This document shows, one piece after another, positions 1 through 10,321 of a stretch of DNA of 64,000 nt. Source of the stretch: Flavobacterium sp. PMTSA4 (GTDB lineage Bacteria; Bacteroidota; Bacteroidia; Flavobacteriales; Flavobacteriaceae); contig NZ_CP134890.1 in assembly GCF_032098525.1 (NCBI RefSeq), forward strand, positions 1,984,001 through 2,048,000. The letters run 5' to 3'. The notes below the pieces were generated by a model. That model did no database searches and was not told where the DNA came from. It was given only the letters and a program-made list of their open reading frames with translations. Position 1 is the stretch's first letter. Each line of letters begins with the position of its first letter. Made by a program: the position numbers and the translations under genes.

Positions 1-18
1 ATTTTATCAATAATAAAT

Positions 19-621
19 ATGAGGGATTTAATTAGGATTGTATTTATTTCGGGTATAATTTTAATTTTCTTTTCTTGTAAAAAAGACAATAACTCTTTGT
101 CGCAATCAGATTCGGCCATTCGATACAGGTATTTTAATCTACAAAATCAAGGATGGAAATCGAAGAATCATTTACAAACCGTAGATAACATTTCATTTAC
201 AGCCACTGAAGTTCCAATTCAATATTATCTCTTAAAAGACTTAGGGAATACTGATGTAATCAAAGTAGACTCCATTTATGAAGAAAATAAAAGAGAAAGG
301 GTAATCGAATTTGTTTTTGAAGAAAAAGATCAAAAAGATTTACTTCAGGAAGAGTTTACTCATTTAAATTACAAAAATGCAGTGGAATACATGTCCTTTA
401 AGATTCAAAACGATTTTAAAATAGTCACTTCTGCTAAGGATACCATAAATTGTACTGGAGCTATTTTTGAACGAAGTTTTAAAATAGCTCCATACAACAA
501 GTTGCTGTTGTTTTTTTCGAATGTAACTCCAGAAGATAAGGTTCAATTAATTTATCAGGATAATTTATTTAAAAAAGGAACTTTAAAATTTAGATTTAAA
601 GAACCTATTTTGAATCTTTAA
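19..621 (+). CDS. Putative exported lipoprotein, unknown function
   Basis: A 200-residue protein with a short charged start, a hydrophobic stretch (residues about 5-18) and a lipobox-like FFSC followed by KKDNN. It is therefore probably a lipoprotein processed by signal peptidase II and anchored in the inner or outer membrane. The remaining 180 residues are polar and look beta-rich; I recognise no family. It ends about 60 bases before the first large RHS-associated gene on the same strand, so it may be the first or middle member of the RHS operon, or the last gene of an operon starting outside the window. The start is the only ATG that gives a complete signal peptide. Confidence 0.7.
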   Translation: MRDLIRIVFISGIILIFFSCKKDNNSLSQSDSAIRYRYFNLQNQGWKSKNHLQTVDNISFTATEVPIQYYLLKDLGNTDVIKVDSIYEENKRERVIEFVFEEKDQKDLLQEEFTHLNYKNAVEYMSFKIQNDFKIVTSAKDTINCTGAIFERSFKIAPYNKLLLFFSNVTPEDKVQLIYQDNLFKKGTLKFRFKEPILNL

Positions 622-680
622 ATACAAATAAAGTTAAGAATAGCAGAGCAATTAAAAAATCAAAACATAACTATCTACCT

Positions 681-3600
681 ATGAATAAAAGTATTAGAAA
701 CAGTAAAATTACAAAGGTAATTGCTTGTTATTTAGCAATAATGATATTCTTAGAAATTACCAGTCCTATGGCTGCTTATGCACTAACTAGTGGGCCAAAA
801 CAGCCTGAGTTTACTGCATTTACCCCAATATCAACTTCGGATATGGTAAATTTAGCCAGTGGTGATTTTAATTATAATATTCCAATTATGGATGTAGGCG
901 GCTATCCTATCAATCTAGCTTATGATTCTGGAGTTACTATGGATCAGGAAGCTTCTTGGGTTGGCTTAGGATGGAATTTAAATATAGGTCAAATTAACAG
1001 AAACGTTCGTGGATTACCTGATGATTTCAAAGGAGATTTGATGACTTATAAAAACAATGTGAAAGACAATGTTACTATCGGAACTAATTTTAATATTTCG
1101 CCTGCATTACTTGGTAATGATACTCCTTTTAATTTAGGCTTGGGAGTGGAATATAACAATTACAATGGTATAACTTTTAAACCTTCAATAGGAGTTTCTT
1201 ATTCATTGGCAGGAATTGGACAAGTAGGGTGCAGTTTATCAGGCTCAATTGATGAAGGCGCAACACTAAGCCCTTCAATAGGGATTGGTCCGAAAATTTC
1301 TGAAAATACGTCTTTATCGATTGGCCTGTCTGGGGGTTTAAACAGTAGAAAAGGATTGGAAAACATGGGAATGTCCGTTTCAGCTTCTTCTAAAACAACA
1401 GATAAAAATGTTTCTAAAAATGAATGTGGTGAAACTGAAACATCATACTCAAGAGGTCAAAACGGTAGTCAGAGTCTTGGTTCCATGGGAGGCAGTCTTT
1501 CGTTTAACAGTCAAAGTTATACTCCAACCAAAAGAATTGGTTTCAATAATAACAATAAGACTTTCAACGCAACATTGGGAGGTGAAGTTTTTGGACTGGA
1601 AGGTCAGGTAAGAATCACAGGCTATGGTTCTGTTCAAAGTATTAATTCTGCTTACAAAAACAGAAACGTTCCAGCTTATGGGTACGATTATACCCATTAC
1701 AAAAACAGAAGTGAAGGCGTGCTTGATTTTAATAGAGAAAAAGAGCAAACCATCAACAAAAACACCAATGCTTTACCTGTGACGAATTATACCTATGATA
1801 TATATACTATTCAAGGACAAGGGGTATCTGGAATGTTTAGACCAATAAGGTCTCAGGTGTCTTATCTCTACAACGATGACGTTAGAGATATAACTTCTAG
1901 TAATAGTTTTGGTGCTGAAATTGGGGTTGGAAACTTGGTTCATGGTGGAATTAACTTTAATGACTCCCCTACAGTTAGCAAAACTGGGGTTTGGTCAACT
2001 AATAATTTTGCACTGGCCGCTTTCGAAGAAAGTAACTTAGATGTAAACTCAAATCCTTTATATCAAAATGTAACATATAAGCTTGTTGGTGAACTTGATG
2101 TAGATAATGAAATTGCGTTATTTAATAATCGATTAAAAAGCTACAGACCTTTAAGAGTAGGATTAGATCTCGATAAAATTAATCCTAGCGTTGAAGCTAA
2201 GTATTTATTCAAACCTGAAACAAACCTGGTCTCAACAAACTACACCAACAATGTTTTACCATTAAACACAAAAATAAAAAGAACCAAAAGACTTTTGTCC
2301 AATCAAGTGATTCAAAAAATTAGTGCAAAAGAGACAGATGAAAAGTTTGTCTTTCGAAATCCGCTTGCAAAAGACCATCATACAGCTGGCATGAAAATTC
2401 TTCAAACAGATGGGTCTTCTTATGTTTATGGAAAAGCTGTTTATAACAACACAAAGTCTGAAGCAACTTTTGATGTATCTGGTCGCAGTGACATTGATGA
2501 ATATAATGGAATTGTAGGCTACAATGGAAGTTTGGGAGGAAACAATAATACCTACAGTGATAAATTTGAAAATAAAAATATTACACCAGCCTACGCTCAC
2601 ACTTTTTTAGTGACCAGTGTATTGTCTTCAGACTACGAAGACATAGATGATAATGGGCCTTCTGATACCGATCTTGGGAGTTATACAAAATTTCACTACA
2701 CGAAATCAAATGACGCAAATTATGTTAGTAATTATAAATGGAGAATTCCTTATGGACTCAATAAGGCTTCCTATAATGAGGGATTAAAATGTAGTTATAA
2801 AGATCAAAAAGGAAACTATATCTATGGTGAAAAAGAATTGGTTTATCTAAAAATGATTGAAACTAAAACACATATAGCATTTATAGATTTAGCAAACAGA
2901 AATGATGCTATGAGTGTAGCTTCAGAAAATGGCGGCCCGGGAAATCAAGCCATGAAATACATTTCATCGATTAGGCTATTTTCGAAACCTGAGTTGATCG
3001 CTCAAGGAATCACTTTTGAACAAGCAGCCAGCGATGTTGATGGAACCATAATTGCAGTTAAACCTATTAAAAAAGCTCATTTTGAATACGATTATTCCCT
3101 ATGCAAAGGAATACCATCTTCCGCGACCGCACCTAATGGTGGAAAACTAACCTTAAAAAAGGTATATTTTACTTATAGATCTTCCAATATGGGAAGATTT
3201 ACACCTTATGTCTTTAATTATGATGAGGGAAATCCCGATGCAAATAAAGCCTATCATATTAAAGGATTTGATATTTGGGGGAATTATAAGAATAACCCTC
3301 AACCAAGTAATACTAATCTATCTACTAGCGAATTTCCTTTTGTTGAACAAGATTATGAAAAAGCTCAAAAAAATACGGCTATGTGGACACTTAAAAGCAT
3401 AAAACTACCTTCAGGAGGAGAAATTAAAATAACAACTGAAAGTGATGATTATAAATATGTGCAGAATAGAAAGGCCATGCAAATGTTTATGGTTGTTGGT
3501 GCCGGAGACAGTCCAGTACCTCCATCTCCAAATAATTTTAACAATAAACTTTTTACCCTTGGAGGTGAAGGGCATAGGTCATTTATTTATGTCAATACAA

Positions 3601-6341
3601 ATGACCCAAGTTTAAATAACAGTTCCATTTTTAAGGATAGATATTTATCTGAGAATATCGATAAACCAATTTATTTTAAATTCCTTTTGCGAATGAATGG
3701 TTCTAAATATGAATATGTTACGGGTTATTTTGAAATTGATAAAAATCATATGAATGAAATCTCCGTTGTTAATGGTTATGCCTCTATTCCTTTAAAGTTT
3801 TTAAAACGAGATGGAGGAGTCAATGGTAATGCAATGGTAAATCCAATTGCTAAAGCAGGTTGGGGTTTTGGAAGAACCTATCTAAATAGGTTCGTTTACA
3901 ATGACGGAGAAGAGGTGAGTGGAAGTTTTGTGTCTATAGTAACAGGTCTTGTAAACAGTATTCGATCAATGTCAGAAATCTTTACTGGACCTAATTATGC
4001 TTTAGAAGTTAAAAAATGTGCTGATAGTTTTAATCCTAGTAAATCATGGATACGTCTTGAAAATCCGAATGGAAGAAAATTTGGAGGCGGACTTAGAGTG
4101 AAAAAAATTGAACTTAACGATAAATGGGATGTTATGAGTTCTAACGAAGACAATCCATTATATAATGAAGAATATGGTCAAGAGTACAGCTACAATTTAG
4201 AAGATGGAACATCAAGTGGCGTGGCTGCCTTTGAACCAAACTCTTCTCCTGAAAATCCATTTGTAGAGCCTTTTTATGGATTAGACAACCAAAATTATGC
4301 CGAAAGAATTAATGCCCCAAGAGAGAATAATTATGTTGAGAAACCTTTTGGCGAAAATTTCTTTCCATCACCGAAAGTAACCTATTCAAAAGTTACTGTA
4401 AAGAATTTAGAAAAAAGAATTGATGATATACAGGTGAGGAGACATGCTACTGGTAAGGTAGTAACCGAACATTATACTGCAAAAGACTTTCCAACCCGAG
4501 TTGATTATACGGATTGTGATACTAGATATTATAATTATCAAAGTCCAATTCTACAAATGTTGAGCGTCTATGCTGTCAATCACCTCACTATGTCACAAGG
4601 ATTTACTATAGAAACAAATGACATGGATGGTAAAGTTAGGTCTCAGAAAGTTTATGCAGAAGGACAAAACGCACCGATATCAAGTGTTGAATATAAATAC
4701 AATGTTGATTCTACGGGAAAATTGGATAATGAGTTTACAACCATTAATGAAAATGGCAAAATAGAAAAGAACTTACTGGGGATTAATTATGATGTAATCA
4801 ATGATTTTAATGAAAGCGAAACCATTACTGAAGCTAATGGATTTGACGGCAACTTGGCTTCCTTTTTAATACCCGCTTTGCCACCTATTCCTGTTTATGT
4901 TCCTTTAGTTTTACCAAGAGAAGCCTATAATGAAACCCGTTTAAGAACGGCCACTACAACTAAAACCATTCATCGAACAGGTGTTTTAATTGAAACTATA
5001 GCGTATGATTTGGGTTCTAGGGTAGCTACAAAAAATTTAGCTTGGGACGCTAAATCGGGGCAAATCTTGGTTACCCAAACCAACAACGAATTCGATGATA
5101 AATATTATTCACTTAATTATCCTGCCTATTGGTATTATAAAAATATGGGAATGGCTTCAGAGAATATTGATTTAGTTGGGAAATTGAGTGAAACCGTAAA
5201 TGGCAATGGCTCTTATTTTTATCTTACTAATTTTCCACCAACCGTTTCAGCTAATGACATTAATAAGTTTTTCAAGGTTGGTGACGAGCTCGTTTTCAAT
5301 GAAAATGGCGCTTTAGTAAAACTTTGGGTTTATACAATTGATAGCAATCACATCCGATTAATGAATAAAGAGGGAGAAGTAATTAATAGCTCAAATCAAC
5401 CCTCAGATTTAACTTTTAAGATTGTAAGGTCAGGGAATCGAAATTTACAAACCGCATCCATGGCTTCAGTAACACTAATGGTCAATCCGATTGATCCCGA
5501 AGATAATGGGTCTGTAAACTATGGAAGCTACATCGATGATTCAACGGTTTCCTATAACATTGGTTCAAGTGAAGATATCAGGGTAATAAATTCCAGCGCT
5601 ATCGAATATAGTGATATCTGGAGTTCTCAATGTGAAAATGATTTACCCGATAGCTATGGTTATTTTAATGGGGATCCTAGAACCACTAAAGCAAATCCCT
5701 ACCTGTATAATACCAAAGGAGATTGGCGTCCAATTAAATCATATGCTTATTTAACAGGGCGAAATAACTTTGAAACAGAGAACAGACGTAAGTCGGGGTA
5801 TTACAACAAGTTTAATCCGTTTTATAAGAAACAAGATATGAACCACCCATGGACAATAGATTCAACTAACTGGACTTTTGCGAGCAGAGTCACTATGTAT
5901 AGCCCATATGGAGCGGAATTGGAAAATAAAGATGCATTAAACAGATATTCTTCAGCTCAATATGGTTATAATTATACACTTCCTGTAGCTGTTACTTCTA
6001 ATGCACATTATAGGGAAATTGGATTTGACGGTTTTGAAGATTATGATCCCTTTGATATTTTTAACCAGCAACCTTCAGCATTAAAGCCTCACTTTGGTTT
6101 TCATCAGGATGTATATACTGAAAAAAATGTAGTTATTACAGAAGAAAGGTCGCATACAGGACATCGTAGTGTTGTAGTACCTCCTAAATCTTCCATCAAG
6201 TTTGTTAGAAAAGTTGATGGTTGCCCACCTGAAGAAGAAGATATGAGACTCGCTCCTACAAAACCTAAAAATAAAGTAGTACAGCAGAACAAAGTAGTAG
6301 CCAAAAAAAGTACTGTAAAACAAACAACAACTAAAAAGTAA
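681..6341 (+). CDS. Large exported RHS-locus protein (SpvB/TcaB-like N-terminal motif)
   Basis: An 1886-residue protein with an N-terminal signal peptide (hydrophobic core about 13-30, cleavage probably near YAL-T). Residues about 40-115 hold the hallmark of Bacteroidota RHS companions: a GPKQPEF segment, then NLASGDFNYNIPIMDVGGY, then EASWVGLGWNLNIGQINRNVRG. The long middle is beta-rich with Gly/Ser/Asn-rich stretches (about 200-300), and the C-terminus is basic (about 1860-1886, many K and T). Proteins of this type occur directly upstream of RHS toxins in Bacteroidota and probably contribute to the RHS shell or its display. The next gene starts 6 bases after the stop, which indicates co-transcription. 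Its biochemical role is not known to me. Confidence 0.75.
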   Translation: MNKSIRNSKITKVIACYLAIMIFLEITSPMAAYALTSGPKQPEFTAFTPISTSDMVNLASGDFNYNIPIMDVGGYPINLAYDSGVTMDQEASWVGLGWNLNIGQINRNVRGLPDDFKGDLMTYKNNVKDNVTIGTNFNISPALLGNDTPFNLGLGVEYNNYNGITFKPSIGVSYSLAGIGQVGCSLSGSIDEGATLSPSIGIGPKISENTSLSIGLSGGLNSRKGLENMGMSVSASSKTTDKNVSKNECGETETSYSRGQNGSQSLGSMGGSLSFNSQSYTPTKRIGFNNNNKTFNATLGGEVFGLEGQVRITGYGSVQSINSAYKNRNVPAYGYDYTHYKNRSEGVLDFNREKEQTINKNTNALPVTNYTYDIYTIQGQGVSGMFRPIRSQVSYLYNDDVRDITSSNSFGAEIGVGNLVHGGINFNDSPTVSKTGVWSTNNFALAAFEESNLDVNSNPLYQNVTYKLVGELDVDNEIALFNNRLKSYRPLRVGLDLDKINPSVEAKYLFKPETNLVSTNYTNNVLPLNTKIKRTKRLLSNQVIQKISAKETDEKFVFRNPLAKDHHTAGMKILQTDGSSYVYGKAVYNNTKSEATFDVSGRSDIDEYNGIVGYNGSLGGNNNTYSDKFENKNITPAYAHTFLVTSVLSSDYEDIDDNGPSDTDLGSYTKFHYTKSNDANYVSNYKWRIPYGLNKASYNEGLKCSYKDQKGNYIYGEKELVYLKMIETKTHIAFIDLANRNDAMSVASENGGPGNQAMKYISSIRLFSKPELIAQGITFEQAASDVDGTIIAVKPIKKAHFEYDYSLCKGIPSSATAPNGGKLTLKKVYFTYRSSNMGRFTPYVFNYDEGNPDANKAYHIKGFDIWGNYKNNPQPSNTNLSTSEFPFVEQDYEKAQKNTAMWTLKSIKLPSGGEIKITTESDDYKYVQNRKAMQMFMVVGAGDSPVPPSPNNFNNKLFTLGGEGHRSFIYVNTNDPSLNNSSIFKDRYLSENIDKPIYFKFLLRMNGSKYEYVTGYFEIDKNHMNEISVVNGYASIPLKFLKRDGGVNGNAMVNPIAKAGWGFGRTYLNRFVYNDGEEVSGSFVSIVTGLVNSIRSMSEIFTGPNYALEVKKCADSFNPSKSWIRLENPNGRKFGGGLRVKKIELNDKWDVMSSNEDNPLYNEEYGQEYSYNLEDGTSSGVAAFEPNSSPENPFVEPFYGLDNQNYAERINAPRENNYVEKPFGENFFPSPKVTYSKVTVKNLEKRIDDIQVRRHATGKVVTEHYTAKDFPTRVDYTDCDTRYYNYQSPILQMLSVYAVNHLTMSQGFTIETNDMDGKVRSQKVYAEGQNAPISSVEYKYNVDSTGKLDNEFTTINENGKIEKNLLGINYDVINDFNESETITEANGFDGNLASFLIPALPPIPVYVPLVLPREAYNETRLRTATTTKTIHRTGVLIETIAYDLGSRVATKNLAWDAKSGQILVTQTNNEFDDKYYSLNYPAYWYYKNMGMASENIDLVGKLSETVNGNGSYFYLTNFPPTVSANDINKFFKVGDELVFNENGALVKLWVYTIDSNHIRLMNKEGEVINSSNQPSDLTFKIVRSGNRNLQTASMASVTLMVNPIDPEDNGSVNYGSYIDDSTVSYNIGSSEDIRVINSSAIEYSDIWSSQCENDLPDSYGYFNGDPRTTKANPYLYNTKGDWRPIKSYAYLTGRNNFETENRRKSGYYNKFNPFYKKQDMNHPWTIDSTNWTFASRVTMYSPYGAELENKDALNRYSSAQYGYNYTLPVAVTSNAHYREIGFDGFEDYDPFDIFNQQPSALKPHFGFHQDVYTEKNVVITEERSHTGHRSVVVPPKSSIKFVRKVDGCPPEEEDMRLAPTKPKNKVVQQNKVVAKKSTVKQTTTKK

Positions 6342-6347
6342 GAAGCT

Positions 6348-9300
6348 ATGAAAAAAGTAATATTTCTAACAATCTTTTTGTCTTATTTTTTTGGGTATAC
6401 TCAAACGTCAATAATTTTTGGTACTGCATCTGGTACAACTAACGGGTATGTGAACTCAGGTGAACAATTCGCGATGAATATTTCTGTCAGTCCTCAATCG
6501 GGTTGTACTAATATAAATTTTAATTTAAATATAGGTTCTTGCACCTACATTCAGCCTTCTTCTCAGTACCAGTATCCAAGTTTTGTAACTGTTACTCCTA
6601 ATGTTGTGTCTAATCAAACAACTTTATCTATTTCCATTAATAATTCAGCTAATAATAATAATATTTCTTTTACTATTACTTTGAGATCTCCTATTGTTTG
6701 TCAATCTAGCTCACCCGAAATTATGCAAATAACAGCAGCACCAGGAAATAATAATACATGTACTTTAAATTTACAACAATCCTTTACATTAAACATCTCA
6801 AATTTACAACCTACTATTGGAATTTTCACGATAAATGAAGTTAGTGGAGTTGGGGGCGCTATATGCAGAGGAAACGTAAAAATAAATGCTTTAAAAGTTA
6901 TTTTAACCAATCCTATTGCAGGATGGACAATCAACAACCCAACAATGAAAATTAACCTGCCTCTTTGTACTTCTGTTGAAGAAAACCCCAACGTCTATGA
7001 ATTTACAGAGCTAAATGGTGATATGGTTGTATCTTGGATTAATTTGCCTAATACTATCAATCCAGGTGCTTCTATTGAAAAAATAGTTTATTTTCGTATA
7101 AATTGTGATTCTTGTTCTGTATTCCCATTATCTTTTCAACCAATAGCTTCTTATACAGGTACTAAATGTTCCCAGAGTACTATTGCAAGTACTTCAACGC
7201 CATTCAATGGGCCAATTTTTCAGGGAAATAATAATGAGATATGTTTTGGTTCTAATAATTGTAATGCCAATTCTTATCCATCTATACCTAATACTAGTGT
7301 ATCATTTAGTCCTCCAAATCCTTTTCATTGTCCAAATGCTACACCACCAATAGAAGATTGTACATACCTAGTCAATATTGGTTCAACTCTAACATTAACA
7401 AATTTGGATTTAGTGACAAATATACCCGATCAAGTAATTATCAATACTATAAAATTGACGGTTAACCAAAGTGCAGCTTCCTGCACAGGAGCCGTTAATT
7501 ATTATTATTCTTATTTAACAGATCAGAACTCTACTACTTGGAGTAATGAATTTATTATAATCCCAGGAGCGTCACCAGTAAGTGTTACCCCACCTTCAGG
7601 TCAAAAAATTACTAAAATAAGATGGAATTTTCCAGATACTTGCCAATATGGGGAGGGGGTTCCAATAACACTGGATTACACTTATAATTATCTGCCTAAT
7701 ATAGTAATTCCTCCTATAAATCCAATTACTAATCTTCCTCTTGAAAATGGTGGTTTTGATTGTAGTGTAAATTATACTGCATCAGAATTAATAACACAAT
7801 ATCCTACTGGAAAACCAGTACCAATAAAGCGTAATTTAAATAATCAAATAGCTGGATTATTTGATTGCTTGCCAGTTGTACTTACTAATCAAGTTAAACT
7901 AAAAAATTCAACAGATAATTTTGTTTCTAATATAAGCGTACAACCAAATAGTGAATTAACGTATTTGTTATCTATTAGCCCTAATAATCTTTCAAATTTA
8001 ATTTTAAACCAAAATTTAACAACTAAGTTAATTGATGTCGCTAATTTTAGATATTATTTCGGAACGGCTACACCTTCGACAAGTAATTTTGAAAATCTCT
8101 TTACAACTTGTAGTGGAAACAATTGTAATTTAAATCTTTATTCGGGTAGCAATGCTGTTTTGAATTACAACAGCATCAATAATTCACTTACGATTACAGG
8201 ATTAGATTTCAGTAATACAAATAATATTTTATACATAATGTATGACGCTAAATTAAATGATAATTTAATCTCGGGCTCTTCAACACAAGGAAATGCTACT
8301 ACTTTCTTTACTATATCTCAGCAAAATCAATTTGTTTATTCAAATGACGCAATAGTTCAAGTTATATATTATAGAAACTTACAGAGTAGAATGTATGCAA
8401 AATGTGTTAAGCCTGAAGCCGAATTATGGTCCGATGATATTGTTTATGTAAGAAATAATGAAAAAATAGACTTCAAAATGGAATTAAAAAATACAGGTTC
8501 AGTTCCTATTAAAGTCTTTGAAATTCAGAATTTAAAACCAATGTCTGGAGATTCAATGATCAATAATCCAAATTCCCCTAGAGGTAGTGACTTTAGTGTA
8601 AATTATTTCTGTGATTTTCAGCCAACAGTTTCAATTACACCTAGTCAATCACAACCTGTTTTTAATAAATTTTATTCTTCCGTTGGTTCTAATAAAGAAA
8701 GAGAATTTTTGTATCCGCCTGTATTAAATGGAAACTTATCATTATGGGTTCAAAATAATTGTCTATTAACCTCTAATTGGATTAAATTTTCAAATGAAAA
8801 TGGAGTTTTGTTGAATCCAGGTCAATCATTAAATGTAGTCTATAGAGGAAAAATATCTGGAGCAACTGGAACAAGTGGAAGTGCGGTAAATAGTTTTGGC
8901 GCAAAATTAAAGTATGATGGAGATTCTAACTTTATCAATCCAGGAGAAGATTTCGTAACACTTGTAAACAATGGTGAAGGCTGTAATCCCCCATGTATTG
9001 ACTGTGCTTCATTTGCATTATTAAAGAAAGAAAAATATTTGGTAAGCGGTTGGGTATCTGAGCAAAGTAAAAAAGACCCAAACAGACAATTCAAAAACTA
9101 CGATAGCAGTGCTATTAGGTTAAGTTTCAAAGATAAAAATGGTGCTCCTTTAGAAATGTTTGATGAAAACTATCAATTAATAGGCTTATTTGTTGATTTT
9201 CATGCCTCTGGTGAAATAATTGACGGTTGGCAGCGCATAGTAGGTGAATTTACTGTTCCAAACTCACCAACTGGAGAAGTTGGCGATATGACACTAGAAT

Positions 9301-9554
9301 TGCTAAACGAAAGTGGCGAAAACATTTCCTATTTTGATGATATTAGAATTTTGCCTTCGAAAGGGAATATGAAAAGCTTTGTATACGATCAAAAAACGCA
9401 ACGATTAATGGCAGAACTCGATGAAAATAATTATTCTACCTTCTATGAGTATGACTTAGAAGGGGGTCTTATACGCATTAAAAAAGAAACCGAAAAAGGA
9501 GTATTTACGATACAAGAAACAAGAAGTGGAAATACCAAACAACTGAAACATTAA
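6348..9554 (+). CDS. Exported beta-rich RHS companion with an RHS-like YD tail
   Basis: A 1068-residue protein with signal peptide MKKVIFLTIFLSYFFGYTQ. Most of it is Asn/Thr/Pro-rich and beta-rich with scattered Cys pairs, like repeated DUF11 or adhesin-type beta sandwiches (about 20-850). Residues about 890-1010 resemble a jelly-roll segment (KKEKYLVSGWVSE ... YFDDIRILPS). The last 60 residues (SFVYDQKTQRLMAELDENNY, FYEYDLEGGLIRIKKE) are an RHS/YD-repeat-like tail, a combination typical of proteins encoded beside Bacteroidota RHS toxins. It lies 6 bases after the previous gene and 1 base before the next, so it is part of one operon. Probably surface-located; role inferred only from context. 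Confidence 0.7.
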   Translation: MKKVIFLTIFLSYFFGYTQTSIIFGTASGTTNGYVNSGEQFAMNISVSPQSGCTNINFNLNIGSCTYIQPSSQYQYPSFVTVTPNVVSNQTTLSISINNSANNNNISFTITLRSPIVCQSSSPEIMQITAAPGNNNTCTLNLQQSFTLNISNLQPTIGIFTINEVSGVGGAICRGNVKINALKVILTNPIAGWTINNPTMKINLPLCTSVEENPNVYEFTELNGDMVVSWINLPNTINPGASIEKIVYFRINCDSCSVFPLSFQPIASYTGTKCSQSTIASTSTPFNGPIFQGNNNEICFGSNNCNANSYPSIPNTSVSFSPPNPFHCPNATPPIEDCTYLVNIGSTLTLTNLDLVTNIPDQVIINTIKLTVNQSAASCTGAVNYYYSYLTDQNSTTWSNEFIIIPGASPVSVTPPSGQKITKIRWNFPDTCQYGEGVPITLDYTYNYLPNIVIPPINPITNLPLENGGFDCSVNYTASELITQYPTGKPVPIKRNLNNQIAGLFDCLPVVLTNQVKLKNSTDNFVSNISVQPNSELTYLLSISPNNLSNLILNQNLTTKLIDVANFRYYFGTATPSTSNFENLFTTCSGNNCNLNLYSGSNAVLNYNSINNSLTITGLDFSNTNNILYIMYDAKLNDNLISGSSTQGNATTFFTISQQNQFVYSNDAIVQVIYYRNLQSRMYAKCVKPEAELWSDDIVYVRNNEKIDFKMELKNTGSVPIKVFEIQNLKPMSGDSMINNPNSPRGSDFSVNYFCDFQPTVSITPSQSQPVFNKFYSSVGSNKEREFLYPPVLNGNLSLWVQNNCLLTSNWIKFSNENGVLLNPGQSLNVVYRGKISGATGTSGSAVNSFGAKLKYDGDSNFINPGEDFVTLVNNGEGCNPPCIDCASFALLKKEKYLVSGWVSEQSKKDPNRQFKNYDSSAIRLSFKDKNGAPLEMFDENYQLIGLFVDFHASGEIIDGWQRIVGEFTVPNSPTGEVGDMTLELLNESGENISYFDDIRILPSKGNMKSFVYDQKTQRLMAELDENNYSTFYEYDLEGGLIRIKKETEKGVFTIQETRSGNTKQLKH

Positions 9555-9555
9555 G

Positions 9556-10266
9556 ATGAGATACCTTTTATTTTTTATACTGTTTAGCTTTCAGATTTCT
9601 TTTTCACAGGCTGAAAAAATGCTCCGTGTGGAAGAAGTTTTTTCACTTGCGGAGAAAGCTGTTACAGAGGATAAATATGTCTCATATGAAACATCATATA
9701 AGCTATACTTAGATTATGAGGCTAAAGAAATTTTTGAGGAATACAAAGGAGTATTTGTAAAAAAGAATAACATAAACTATTTGAAAATAAAAAATACAGA
9801 GTTTGTAACATTTACTAAATATGCTTTAAAAATTAATCATGATGAAAAAGCAATAAGTATTAATAGTCATCAAGAAACCAATACACAGCAAAATCCATTT
9901 TCAATAAGTGATTATTTGAAATCTTTTCCAGAAAAAAAAATAAAAATAGAGGGTAATAATTATGTATGTGAACTCAAGCCAAGTAAAATTTCGCAAATAA
10001 TGTTCAGTAAAATTATTGTCTACATCAATAAAACAGACTACTCAGTAGTTAAACAAAAGTTTTATTATGTGGAAAAAATGGAAAGTAATGATAAAAACGG
10101 GAAGCTTAGATATAGTACTCCTAGACTCGAAATAACCTTTACACGCAGACCTAAAAATCCTGAATTGGATACCAAATTGCTTAAACAGGAAAATTATTTT
10201 ACAGAAGCGAAAGGGAATATAATGTTGTCGAAAAAACTTTCAAAGTACAAGTTATTTAAAACATAA
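9556..10266 (+). CDS. Exported protein of the RHS operon, LolA-like fold possible
   Basis: A 236-residue protein with signal peptide (RYLLFFILFSFQISFSQ), so periplasmic or outer-membrane associated. The body alternates short beta-like strands (YLKIKNTEFVTF, YALKINHDEKAI, IIVYINKTDYSVVKQKFYY), a layout like the LolA/LolB-type half-barrel seen in many Bacteroidota proteins annotated as outer-membrane lipoprotein carrier-like. I cannot confirm that family by eye. The start ATG sits 1 base after the stop of the preceding gene, and the RHS toxin gene begins 55 bases downstream. It may help fold or deliver the RHS proteins across the envelope. Confidence 0.6.
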   Translation: MRYLLFFILFSFQISFSQAEKMLRVEEVFSLAEKAVTEDKYVSYETSYKLYLDYEAKEIFEEYKGVFVKKNNINYLKIKNTEFVTFTKYALKINHDEKAISINSHQETNTQQNPFSISDYLKSFPEKKIKIEGNNYVCELKPSKISQIMFSKIIVYINKTDYSVVKQKFYYVEKMESNDKNGKLRYSTPRLEITFTRRPKNPELDTKLLKQENYFTEAKGNIMLSKKLSKYKLFKT

Positions 10267-10321
10267 AATTAATCAGGGCCATATATTTTAGATTGTTAAT
10301 TAAGAAATTAAAGTAAAATTT